Assembly: GCA_963550755.1 (NCBI GenBank)
Contig: CAUVDV010000077.1
Location: 1-10,524, forward strand
DNA from: W11650 sp963550755
Lineage (GTDB): Bacteria; Bacillota; Clostridia; Lachnospirales; Vallitaleaceae
DNA length: 10,524 bases
Direction of reading: 5' to 3'
Positions 1-7,726 of the stretch are shown piece after piece. How positions within the stretch are numbered: position 1 is the first letter of the stretch; each line of letters starts with the position of its first letter. A model generated the notes under the pieces. That model searched no databases. It saw only the letters and a program-made list of their open reading frames with translations, and was not told the DNA's origin. The position numbers were made by a program, and so were the translations under genes.

Positions 1-1
1 A

Positions 2-394
2 CCGGAAATACTGGAAGCTTTAGCAAATCAGATTAAAAATAAGATAGACGGCGGTACGATAACCGATCCGATGAGCCAATATGTTGGATATGTTAAGGAT
101 ACTCTTCAGGTTTGGGGAACCATGGAAGGTTCACCGACTGCAGCAGACTTGGCAAAGTTTACTGAGAAGGTGAAAGGTTTTGTTACTACCCCGGCGGCGT
201 CGGCTGACGGCATTCATACTGTGTCTAATATCAACTTAGGCAAGAATGAGGTATTGCATGTTAAGTACCGGGCTACGCTAAAAGAAAACTGGAAAGACGG
301 GGAGTTTCATCCAACTAACGGTACAACCACTTTACTGCCGAAGGCAAACGGCACAAAGATGGAGTTTGATGTACCGGAAGTAAAAGATTTGAAA
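2..394 (+). other. Post-VWA segment of the adhesin
   Basis: The first 131 codons precede the first Cna-B repeat. They contain ITDPMSQYV (59-85), a short hydrophilic stretch, then LGKNEVLHVKYRATLKENW (about 236-292) and a TNGTTTLLP motif. In many Bacillota surface proteins a TDPM motif follows the VWA domain, and a beta-rich domain with a Tyr-Lys strand and a TNGTT-like loop leads into Cna-B repeats. The assignment rests on remembered family patterns and is moderately secure. Confidence 0.6.
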
Positions 395-3300
395 ACGATA
401 GATATTACGGTAACGAAAAAATGGGAAGGCGGAGAAGCACAGCGCCCGGATGAAGTTCGCTTTACGTTGAGTGCTGATAAGGCTGTAGCTGGACTTCCGC
501 AGGAAATTAAAATTCAGAAATCTCAGGGCGATGTATGGAATAGTGATCCGGTAACCGTAACGAAGTATCACAAGGGTGAACTGGTTCAATACTCTGTATA
601 TGAAGAAACGGTATCGGAGAACTTTACTTCAAGTAATCCGAAAGAAAACCCGGCAAAGGTAGGCGTAGATGGCAAAGTTACCATTACCAACAAGGCGAAG
701 ATAGAAATGCTTACTTTCTCCGTGGAAAAGGAATGGAAAGGCGGAAAGGCAGACAAAGTAAGCTTTAGCTTATATCAAGGGCAAACATTGAAAGAGACGA
801 TTACTCTTGAAGATGGTGCGCAGAGCGGCCGGTTTGCACCGGTACCGGACAGTGATGCTCAGGGCAATGTATATACCTATACCGTGAAAGAAGAAACAAA
901 CGAGGCCTATACGGTTATTCCGGTATCGAATGTGGTTACGGTTACACAAGCCAGTCCTGTGGCTAAGTTCACCAATACCAGAAAAACTGCTGATATTTGG
1001 GTACAAAAAGTGTGGAATGACGACACTTTAATTAACTCCCAAATTGATGGTGCGCAGGCAACGGTTGAACTTTACAGAAAAATTGAAAATGGGAGCGAAG
1101 AAGTAGTGCCGGAAGTAAATCCTATTACTTTGCAGGGCAATGAGAGGAAAAAAATTGAAAATCAGCCGACCCATGATGAGAATGGAAATAAATATACTTA
1201 TTCCATTAAGGAAACCGAAATAAAAATAGACGGAAAGAAAGCCGACCTTAATGCCTATAAAGTATCGTATAAGAACGGCATGGGCACGAATAGTGATCCG
1301 ATTACAGTTACCAATACCCGTAAGATGGGGACTTTGGTAATTGAGAAAAAGTGGAAAGGTGCTCCTGAGCAGGGAACGAAGGTAGACTTCAGCGTTAAGG
1401 CTTCGGACGGCAGCTTTAACGACACGCTGACAATGACGGGAAATCCGCAGTGGCAGGTTAAAACCAAAAAACTGCCGGTTTATGATTTGGATGCAAAGCT
1501 GATTCATTATACGGTTACAGAAACAGTACCGGCAAATTATAAGGCGGATGAAGTGCAAAAAACGGTTGACCTGACAGGCTTGGATAATCAGGACGAGAAG
1601 CATGTTGCTTTTATCAATACCAAGACCGGTGAGAAGAAAATCAACGTCACGAAGAAATGGGTCAATAAGATTGGTGATGAGGCAACCTTTACCTTGAAAA
1701 ATGAAAAGGGAGAAATCGCCAGGGCGGATGGACTGAAAAATCCGATGACTTTGACGAAGGATAATCAGAATGATGTCAATGATCCGTATACTTGGGTGGG
1801 CAGTTTTTCGGTTCCAAAGTATGATAAGAACGGGGAACAGATAAACTATACTGGCTATACCGTAGTAGAAGCTTCAGTGGCTGGCTATGACCCGAATTTC
1901 GAGGGCGGCATTGAGCAGGGCTATACCTTTACCAATACTAATAAGGAAACCGTTAAGATTAAAGTAACCAAGATTTGGGAAGGCGGAGAGGCTTTGCGCC
2001 CGACAGATCTTAAAGATGTAACTTTCCTGTTGACCGCCAAACCGGAGGCCGCGCTGCAGCAACGCGCATTTACATTAGACAAAATTGAGGGCGACCAGTG
2101 GACAGGTGAGGTAAAAGATTTACCGAAGTATTTTAATAATCAGGAAGTTACCTATTATGTAGCTGAAATTGCTGTACCGCACTTTACCTCCAATGCTCCG
2201 GCAGACAAGCCGGCAGAGGTAAAAAGCGGCGAAGTTACGATTACCAATACCTTTAAATCTTCCGAGTATACCGTTACCATTTCCAAGGTTTGGGTGAATA
2301 CACCGGAGGACTTAAAGCAAGATGTAGAGGTTCACCTGTATTCAACTGACGGAACCTATTCTGAAAAGCGCATTTTGACATATGATAAGGTAAGCAAGAC
2401 TCAGAGCTTAGAGCTTTCTGTGCCTAAGTATGCTAAGAATGGCAAGGAGCTGGTTTATGAAGTCAAAGAAATTGGTGAAAAGAATGGAATGGTTGAGATA
2501 AATGGTTCTCAGTATCAGGTAGAATATAACGGCCTGACCATTACCAACACCAATAAGGATATGGCGGATATTACAATAACCAAGACTTGGGATGACAAGG
2601 GAGAAGCGCTGCGTCCGGCGACGGTCACCTTTACCATAACGGCTAAACCGGAAGGTGCGCTGCCGAATTCGGCGAAGCTTATAATTTCAAAGACTCCGTC
2701 ACCTATGTGGGCTGGTACAATATCGCTGCCTAAGTATTATAATGGCGAGAAGGTTACCTATTATGCAACGGAAGAAAACGTACCGAATTTTACTTCAAGC
2801 ATTAAGCCGCATGCACCAATAATAAATGGGAATCTTGTCGTTAAAAATACCTTTAAATCTGACGAGAAGAATATTATTATTACCAAGAACTGGCTGAATA
2901 CACCGGAGAACTTAAAGCAAAATGTAGAGGTTCACCTATATTCAACTGACGGAACCTATTCTGAAAAGCGCACTTTGACATATGATAAAGTGGGCAAGAC
3001 TCAGAGATTAGAGCTTTCGGTGCCTCAGTATGATAAGAATGGCAGTCAGCTGACCTATGAAGTCAGAGAAATTGATGACAAAACTAAGACTGATGTTGCG
3101 GAGGGCGATAAAATTACCTTAGGTAATTCCCAGTATCGGGTAAGCTATGCGGCAACAAACGATGGTTTTGCCATTACCAACAAAAATGTCGATACCATTG
3201 ATATTACGGTAACGAAGAACTGGAAAAATACACCGAACAGCTTAAAGACGGATGTCAAGGCTTGGCTGTATTCGGATAATATTGTTGATCCAGTGGCAGA

Positions 3301-6300
3301 CCCCGAGCTGGTTCATGATGAAAAGCTTGACTTGGAATATAAGGAAGGACAGGAGCAAGCGAAAAAAGTTTCTGTGCTGGCATATGGTGAGAATGGTGAG
3401 AAATTGACTTATACAGTCAAGGAGCTTGATGGCGATGGGAATGTGATTGACCATAACCAAGAGGTTAAAATAGGCCAATCTCAGTACAAGGTCACTTACG
3501 AGCAAAATGGAAATAATATTATCATTACCAACAAAAATGTTGACACCACTGATGTTACGGTAGCTAAGAAGTGGGAGAATACGCCGGACAGCTTAAAGAG
3601 GAATGTTAAGGTTTGGCTGTATTCGGATAATATGAGTGATCCAGAGGCAGACCCCGAGCTGGTTCATGATGAAAAGCTTGACTTGGAGTATAAGGAAGGA
3701 CAGGAGCAAGCGAAAAAAGTTTCTGTGCTGGCATACGATGAGAATGGCGAGAAATTGACTTATACCGTCAAAGAGCTTGATGATAATGAGAATGTAATTA
3801 ATCATGGTCAAGAGGCTAAAGTAGGTCAAGCTAAGTACAAGGTCACTTACGAGCAAAATGGAAATAATGTTACCATTACCAACACTAATATCGATACCAT
3901 TGATATTACGATAACGAAAAAGTGGGTAGGCGGAGAAGCGCAGCGCCCGGCTGAGGTTGAGTTTACCTTGACCGCTGACCCGGAAGCCGCTTTGTCGTTG
4001 CCGATCCCGCTTACAATTAAACAAGCTGCGGACGGTACTTGGACAGGTAAGATAGAAGGCGTAGCTAAGTATCATGATGGCGCTGAAGTTAAGTATACCG
4101 TGACGGAAAAAGCGGTGGATAAGTTTACTTCGGACAGTCCTAAAGAGGTAAAAGATGGCCAAGTTACCATTACCAATACCTTTGCGCCTGTTTCCGACCA
4201 TCAAGTTACGGTTGTTAAGAACTGGGAAAATACACCGGCCGACTTAAAGACAGACGTAAAAGTACGGCTTTATGGCAAGAGCGGCGGCGACCAGTTTAAA
4301 CTTTCCGAGAAAACGATTGAAAAAGACGAAGGAAAAGTAACCTTTGAAAATGTTCCAGAATATGATACTGTTTCAGGCTTAAAGTTTGATAGCTATGAAG
4401 CGGTAGAGCTTGATGGTGATACTGAGATTGCGGAGGGCGAAGAAATTACCTTAGGTAATTCCCAGTATCAGGTAAGCTATCAGGAAGATGATGCGGGCAA
4501 TATTACTATCATTACCAACACCAATGTTGATGATGTAGAGATCGAAGTCAAAAAGATTTGGCAGCAGCCTGATGGTATTGCCTTCCCGGATGGCGGTGCA
4601 TTGATTAAATTAAAAGACAGTGATAAGTCTGTAAGGATTGAGAATAATGCTCAGACGCTGCATAGTCTTGGCTTATTCCCCAAATACAAAGATGGGAAAA
4701 AGGCAGACTATCAAGTAGAAGAAGAAGCGCTTGCAGGCTATAAAACTACTATCAATAAGGCTGAGAACGGCAATATTATTACTTTCACAGTTACCAATGC
4801 CAAGCTGCAGGCTGATAATGAACGTTATCAGGTGACCAAGACTTGGGTTGGTGATGCCGCGGATCGTGTTGCATTTGGCATGTATGAAGTCGAAGCAGAT
4901 GGTACGCTGAAAGTTAAAGTTGATGACTTGGCTTTAGAAGACGGACAGACGGCAGGCACATTTGCCGCTCAGGTCGCTTATAATGAAGCGGGCGAGCCGA
5001 TTCGTTACACCGTTAAGGAATTAGATGAAAATAGTAAGCCGGTAGAGGATGGTCAGATTGTTTCTTTAGGCGGAGTACCGTATAAGGTTAAAGCTGATTT
5101 TACGGCGCCGAATCAGTTTGCCTTTACCAACACGCAGCAGACAAGCATCACAGTAGAGAAAGCTTGGCACGGTTCTCCGCAGGAGAAAGCCTATTTTGGA
5201 CTTTTCCGTGAGGACAGCGAGCCCGATGCGCAGCCGGAGAAAAAAATCACTCTGACGGCTGAAGACGAATGGAAGGGTGAGTTTAAGGATATTCAATTTA
5301 AAGACCCCGACGGCAATAAAATTGTCTATGTGGTTAAGGAATTGGATGAAGCTGGCAACGCTCTGGCCGAAGGCGAGAATACATCAGCCTTATTAGGCAA
5401 TACCAAGTATCGGGTGACAAGGAATGGATATGCCTTTACCAATACCGAATTAATTGATTTGACAATTACCAAGGAATGGGGTGATCAGATTCCGGCGGGC
5501 GCAAGACGTTCGGTTGGAATTGAACTGAGAGCCAATGGCACGCCCTATGAGAAGTTTGTCTTAAATAATGAAAAGGGTTGGACAAGGCAATTCAATAATT
5601 TGTCAAGATGGCAAAACGGACAGCCTGTAACCTATCAGGCAGTGGAAGTCAGTATTAACGGCGAGGATATTAACCTGCCGGATCCGCTGGCAAGTACTTA
5701 CAAGCATAAAGTCTTTACGATTAATTTAAGTGATAAAGCGCTTGAAATAGAGAGTTCGAAGGATATCGTGGTTAAAAACGATGTTAATCAAGTTCCGCAG
5801 CCGGATGATCCGAATAAGCGCAACATTCAGGTTGTTAAGTTCTGGGGCACCACGCCGGCTGAATATCAAAAACCGGTTGTTGTTAAGCTGTATAAGCTGG
5901 ATGAAAATGGTAACTTAGTACCGGTTGACGGAAGCGAGCAGACATTAAGTGCCGAAAGTAACTGGCAGGCAACATTTGACAATCTGCCGAGATATCAAAC
6001 GCCAATTATCAATACGGCCTTAGAGATTGAAGAACAAACTTTGCCGCAGGGCGCGCCGAAGGTTGAACCGGCTAAACCGGAAGAACAGCCGAACGCAGAG
6101 CAGCCGCAGGGTGAAGAGCAGGAAGCAGCACCGACTGAGCAGCCGGCACAGCCGAGTGAAGAAACGACTCAGCCAAGTGCAGCTCCGGCCGAAGAAAATC
6201 AGCCGGCAGAAACACCGGCCGCTGAAGCAGAAACACCGCAGACGGAACAAGAGAGTTCTGTTCCGGCAGCCAATGGCGGTACTGCACCGGAAGCACCGGC

Positions 6301-7300
6301 AGCTGAAAATGAGGAACAACTGACCGAAACTCCGGTCGAAACTCCGGCCGAGCAAGGTCAGACCGAACAAGCGGAACAGCCGCAGCAATCGGAAGCTCCG
6401 GCCGAACAGGAACAGCCGGCCGCGCAGCTGCAAGCACAGGCGGAACAGATTCAATACTTTGTCTTTGAAGTCAAGGTAGGCGAGGAGGCAGCCGGTGTTG
6501 AGCCGAGAGTTGACTTAAATGATTATCATATTGGCGATTATCATGTAGAGATCGTGGATAATGGTAAGGATCGAGTTTGGATTTTCAATACGCATAAGGC
6601 TGCGATTCCGGAAGAAGAACAAACCAGCGTAACGGTCACGAAATACTGGGGCAATACCCCGACCGATTACCGGCAGCCGGTTCAGGTCAGACTTTATGTG
6701 GACGAATCCGGGGATGTTCATCCGGCTGACATTGAGGCCAGAACGTTAAGCGCGGCCAATAATTGGACAACAACCTTCAGCGGATTGAAAAAGACGGCGC
6801 AGTATCTTGTTTTTGAAACGCAGATTGACGGTCAGAACATTGACTTTAATGTGAACGAGAAACCGGCCACTTATCGGCATGGCCGCTATATAGTGACGAT
6901 TAGCAGTAATGGAACGGCGAATGTAACGATTACCAATGATTACGAATTGGATCCGCTGCCGCCGTATAACCCGGATCCGACGCCGGATACAGCGAATCCG
7001 TATGATCCGACGCCGAATAACCCGACCACGCCGACCACTCCGACCACGCCGGCAACGAATGATGACAACAACACCATTAACGATGAGCCGACGCCGGAAT
7101 CAGCACCGGCAGAAGTACCGATCAATGATCCGGCCATTCCGGAATCAGCGCCGGTGGTTGAGGAAGAAGGAATCAAGGAAGAAGTGCTTCCGCAGGGAGC
7201 GCCTGAGCTGCCTAAGACCGGCGGCATGGGTGCCGGATTCTTCGGTCTGCTGGGCATGGGTCTGGCCGGACTGGGCATGCTGCTGAAAAAGAAAAAGTAA
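2..7300 (+). CDS. Giant LPXTG-anchored Cna-B repeat adhesin, 5' partial
   Basis: This is a cell-wall surface protein, probably an adhesin or stalk. The frame is open from base 2, so the ATG at 71 is an internal Met (context TDPMSQY) and the visible 2,432 residues are only the C-terminal part. Order: a segment typical of what follows a VWA domain in Bacillota adhesins (2-394, with TNGTTTLLP near 322-348), 19 Cna-B repeats (395-6946), a Pro/Thr/Asn/Asp-rich wall spacer (6947-7207), LPKTG (7208-7222), a Gly-rich hydrophobic helix (7223-7285) and KKKK before the TAA. Cna-B domains are beta-sandwiches usually locked by a Lys-Asn isopeptide bond, and all 19 keep the residues for it. Sortase would join the protein to peptidoglycan; no sortase gene is in the window. 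The upstream VWA domain is inferred, not seen. The end and architecture are certain; the ligand is unknown. Confidence 0.95.
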   Translation, partial: PEILEALANQIKNKIDGGTITDPMSQYVGYVKDTLQVWGTMEGSPTAADLAKFTEKVKGFVTTPAASADGIHTVSNINLGKNEVLHVKYRATLKENWKDGEFHPTNGTTTLLPKANGTKMEFDVPEVKDLKTIDITVTKKWEGGEAQRPDEVRFTLSADKAVAGLPQEIKIQKSQGDVWNSDPVTVTKYHKGELVQYSVYEETVSENFTSSNPKENPAKVGVDGKVTITNKAKIEMLTFSVEKEWKGGKADKVSFSLYQGQTLKETITLEDGAQSGRFAPVPDSDAQGNVYTYTVKEETNEAYTVIPVSNVVTVTQASPVAKFTNTRKTADIWVQKVWNDDTLINSQIDGAQATVELYRKIENGSEEVVPEVNPITLQGNERKKIENQPTHDENGNKYTYSIKETEIKIDGKKADLNAYKVSYKNGMGTNSDPITVTNTRKMGTLVIEKKWKGAPEQGTKVDFSVKASDGSFNDTLTMTGNPQWQVKTKKLPVYDLDAKLIHYTVTETVPANYKADEVQKTVDLTGLDNQDEKHVAFINTKTGEKKINVTKKWVNKIGDEATFTLKNEKGEIARADGLKNPMTLTKDNQNDVNDPYTWVGSFSVPKYDKNGEQINYTGYTVVEASVAGYDPNFEGGIEQGYTFTNTNKETVKIKVTKIWEGGEALRPTDLKDVTFLLTAKPEAALQQRAFTLDKIEGDQWTGEVKDLPKYFNNQEVTYYVAEIAVPHFTSNAPADKPAEVKSGEVTITNTFKSSEYTVTISKVWVNTPEDLKQDVEVHLYSTDGTYSEKRILTYDKVSKTQSLELSVPKYAKNGKELVYEVKEIGEKNGMVEINGSQYQVEYNGLTITNTNKDMADITITKTWDDKGEALRPATVTFTITAKPEGALPNSAKLIISKTPSPMWAGTISLPKYYNGEKVTYYATEENVPNFTSSIKPHAPIINGNLVVKNTFKSDEKNIIITKNWLNTPENLKQNVEVHLYSTDGTYSEKRTLTYDKVGKTQRLELSVPQYDKNGSQLTYEVREIDDKTKTDVAEGDKITLGNSQYRVSYAATNDGFAITNKNVDTIDITVTKNWKNTPNSLKTDVKAWLYSDNIVDPVADPELVHDEKLDLEYKEGQEQAKKVSVLAYGENGEKLTYTVKELDGDGNVIDHNQEVKIGQSQYKVTYEQNGNNIIITNKNVDTTDVTVAKKWENTPDSLKRNVKVWLYSDNMSDPEADPELVHDEKLDLEYKEGQEQAKKVSVLAYDENGEKLTYTVKELDDNENVINHGQEAKVGQAKYKVTYEQNGNNVTITNTNIDTIDITITKKWVGGEAQRPAEVEFTLTADPEAALSLPIPLTIKQAADGTWTGKIEGVAKYHDGAEVKYTVTEKAVDKFTSDSPKEVKDGQVTITNTFAPVSDHQVTVVKNWENTPADLKTDVKVRLYGKSGGDQFKLSEKTIEKDEGKVTFENVPEYDTVSGLKFDSYEAVELDGDTEIAEGEEITLGNSQYQVSYQEDDAGNITIITNTNVDDVEIEVKKIWQQPDGIAFPDGGALIKLKDSDKSVRIENNAQTLHSLGLFPKYKDGKKADYQVEEEALAGYKTTINKAENGNIITFTVTNAKLQADNERYQVTKTWVGDAADRVAFGMYEVEADGTLKVKVDDLALEDGQTAGTFAAQVAYNEAGEPIRYTVKELDENSKPVEDGQIVSLGGVPYKVKADFTAPNQFAFTNTQQTSITVEKAWHGSPQEKAYFGLFREDSEPDAQPEKKITLTAEDEWKGEFKDIQFKDPDGNKIVYVVKELDEAGNALAEGENTSALLGNTKYRVTRNGYAFTNTELIDLTITKEWGDQIPAGARRSVGIELRANGTPYEKFVLNNEKGWTRQFNNLSRWQNGQPVTYQAVEVSINGEDINLPDPLASTYKHKVFTINLSDKALEIESSKDIVVKNDVNQVPQPDDPNKRNIQVVKFWGTTPAEYQKPVVVKLYKLDENGNLVPVDGSEQTLSAESNWQATFDNLPRYQTPIINTALEIEEQTLPQGAPKVEPAKPEEQPNAEQPQGEEQEAAPTEQPAQPSEETTQPSAAPAEENQPAETPAAEAETPQTEQESSVPAANGGTAPEAPAAENEEQLTETPVETPAEQGQTEQAEQPQQSEAPAEQEQPAAQLQAQAEQIQYFVFEVKVGEEAAGVEPRVDLNDYHIGDYHVEIVDNGKDRVWIFNTHKAAIPEEEQTSVTVTKYWGNTPTDYRQPVQVRLYVDESGDVHPADIEARTLSAANNWTTTFSGLKKTAQYLVFETQIDGQNIDFNVNEKPATYRHGRYIVTISSNGTANVTITNDYELDPLPPYNPDPTPDTANPYDPTPNNPTTPTTPTTPATNDDNNTINDEPTPESAPAEVPINDPAIPESAPVVEEEGIKEEVLPQGAPELPKTGGMGAGFFGLLGMGLAGLGMLLKKKK
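2258..3187 (+). repeat. R7 and R9: near-identical Cna-B copies 600 bp apart
   Basis: R7 (2258-2557) and R9 (2858-3187) align at an exact 600-bp offset. From about 2294 to 2430 (partner 2894 to 3030) the DNA differs at only scattered bases; for example 2341-2400 and 2941-3000 differ at four positions. The repeats between and before them, R8 and R6, are both type A. The pattern A-B-A-B suggests that a two-domain unit was duplicated and that the B halves stayed more alike or were homogenised. Confidence 0.85.
3188..3889 (+). repeat. R10-R11: tandem 351-bp duplication
   Basis: R10 (3188-3538) and R11 (3539-3889) are both exactly 351 bp (117 codons) and directly adjacent. The stretches 3295-3384 and 3646-3735 are identical over 90 bp except for one synonymous change (GAA to GAG). 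This is the most recent-looking duplication in the array and the likeliest place for copy-number change by slippage or recombination. Confidence 0.92.
6041..6448 (+). other. Pro/Glu/Gln/Ala-rich insertion inside Cna-B repeat 18
   Basis: About 136 codons made almost only of Pro, Glu, Gln, Ala, Thr and Ser break repeat 18. Upstream lie its K-x-W strand (VVKFW) and the NWQATFDNLPRY segment; downstream its Glu strand (QYFVFEV) resumes and pairs with the equivalent QYLVFET of repeat 19. The insertion opens with LPQGAP (6041-6058), also found at 7187-7204 just before LPKTG. Prolines are nearly all CCG, as in the C-terminal spacer. It is probably an extended acidic linker like wall-spanning regions. 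Exact borders are uncertain by some 15 residues on the left. Confidence 0.85.
6947..7207 (+). other. Wall-spanning Pro/Thr/Asn/Asp-rich spacer
   Basis: This segment joins the last Cna-B repeat to the sorting signal. It contains repeated PDPTP, YDPTP and TTPTTP units, then PESAP twice (near 7096-7110 and 7138-7152), and ends in LPQGAPE. Such low-complexity spacers thread through peptidoglycan so that the folded domains stand clear of the wall. Confidence 0.85.
7208..7297 (+). other. LPKTG sortase sorting signal
   Basis: LPKTG (7208-7222) is followed by about 21 Gly/Leu/Met/Phe-rich residues (7223-7285) and KKKK (7286-7297) directly before the stop. This is the complete three-part signal: sortase cleaves between Thr and Gly and transfers the protein to the cell wall. 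Confidence 0.97.
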
Positions 7301-7417
7301 GCAGACATAAGCAGAAGGCGGAAAGAGCGAATAAGCAAAAAGCGCCAAGCAGAAAGCAAGGAAATAAAAGGCTTCTCTTAGCGTAAATGCCCGTAAAGGG
7401 CGGATGATGACTTGAGG

Positions 7418-7456
7418 CAGCGCCTCTCCGGTAAAAGGAGAGGCGCTGTTGTTTGT
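7418..7456 (+). terminator. Rho-independent terminator after the adhesin gene
   Basis: There is a perfect 12-bp GC-rich stem, CAGCGCCTCTCC (7418-7429) with GGAGAGGCGCTG (7437-7448), a 7-nt loop and a T-rich tail TTGTTTGT. It lies 118 nt past the adhesin stop and should end its transcript. Confidence 0.92.
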
Positions 7457-7667
7457 GCGCCCCGAATTCAGTTATGCCCCAAATTCAGGAAAGCGGATAT
7501 TTACGTTTAACCTGCTCGGAGGACTGCTTGCGCGGGAAGTATTAAGTATGAATAATCTATGTGCTGAATGCTGCATAAGGAATTCGCTGAGATTCATTTT
7601 TGGTAAAAATTGCTGATTTCGAGGAATGGCTTACCGGAGCGGCAACGGCGGATCGCTATGGTTGATA

Positions 7668-7696
7668 TTGACTTTTGTTCTTATAAAATATATAAT
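7668..7696 (+). promoter_or_regulatory. Probable sigma-A promoter
   Basis: TTGACT (7668-7673) and TATAAT (7691-7696) are separated by 17 nt, close to the vegetative consensus. Transcription should begin near 7703, at the start of the left 22-bp direct repeat. The promoter now reads into the nuclease remnant. It was probably the lipoprotein promoter, since the second copy of the repeat sits immediately upstream of the lipoprotein ribosome binding site. Confidence 0.8.
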
Positions 7697-7700
7697 TTAA

Positions 7701-7722
7701 AAATAAAAAGGCGATTGAAAAA
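7701..7722 (+). repeat. Left 22-bp direct repeat flanking the nuclease remnant
   Basis: This is identical over 22 bp to 8160-8181 (it starts AAATAAAAAGGCGATT and ends GAAAAA). Both outer neighbours differ (7700 A versus 8159 C, 7723 A versus 8182 C), so the repeat length is exact. It lies just downstream of the promoter, at the predicted transcription start. Confidence 0.95.
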
Positions 7723-7726
7723 AGGG

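Larger units (their letters stand above)
395..6946 (+). repeat. Array of 19 Cna-B domains
   Basis: Repeats begin near a K-x-W strand and end in an (I/F)TNT-like strand. Approximate bounds: R1 395-700, R2 701-985, R3 986-1324, R4 1325-1627, R5 1628-1945, R6 1946-2257, R7 2258-2557, R8 2558-2857, R9 2858-3187, R10 3188-3538, R11 3539-3889, R12 3890-4186, R13 4187-4525, R14 4526-4804, R15 4805-5137, R16 5138-5449, R17 5450-5791, R18 5792-6598 (interrupted), R19 6599-6946. Two subtypes stand out. Type A (R1, R6, R8, R12) has GEAxRP after the K-x-W strand. Type B (R7, R9, R10, R11, R13, and more loosely R18 and R19) has NTPxxLK or a variant. R2-R5 and R14-R17 are more divergent. Each repeat has the Lys of K-x-W, a Glu in a YxVxE-like strand and an Asn in the last strand. 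Confidence 0.9.
7301..7726. other. Non-coding interval between adhesin and nuclease remnant
   Basis: This interval holds no supportable gene. After the adhesin stop there is a purine-rich stretch with many AAGC/AGCAGA words (7301-7370), a small GCCC/GGGC hairpin (7389-7401) and the terminator. Next come two 13-mers differing at one base (GCCCCGAATTCAG 7459-7471, GCCCCAAATTCAG 7476-7488), about 180 bp in which I recognise nothing, the promoter at 7668-7696 and the first 22-bp direct repeat. Confidence 0.7.

Noticed and set aside
1028..1603. Minus-strand ORF of 191 residues, with similar ones at 3593-4204 and elsewhere in the array
   Set aside because: These are antisense shadows of Cna-B repeats; similar ones recur opposite other repeats because the coding strand repeats.
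6020..6454. Long minus-strand and alternate-frame ORFs opposite the Pro/Glu/Gln-rich insertion
   Set aside because: They arise because CCG, GAA and CAG codons lack stops in other frames; the products are Arg/Leu/Phe-rich low complexity with no ribosome binding site.
6936..7359. ORFs on both strands over the C-terminal spacer
   Set aside because: They are shadows of the Pro/Thr-rich spacer and sorting signal, with no recognisable protein features.
7459..7488. Pair of 13-mers GCCCC(G/A)AATTCAG as an array or binding site
   Set aside because: There are only two copies 17 bp apart; this is insufficient for a CRISPR-like or operator call.
7548..7616. 22-codon ORF with four cysteines (MNNLCAECCIRNS...)
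   Set aside because: It has a weak, distant ribosome binding site, no promoter and no match to a peptide family I know; chance is the likelier explanation.
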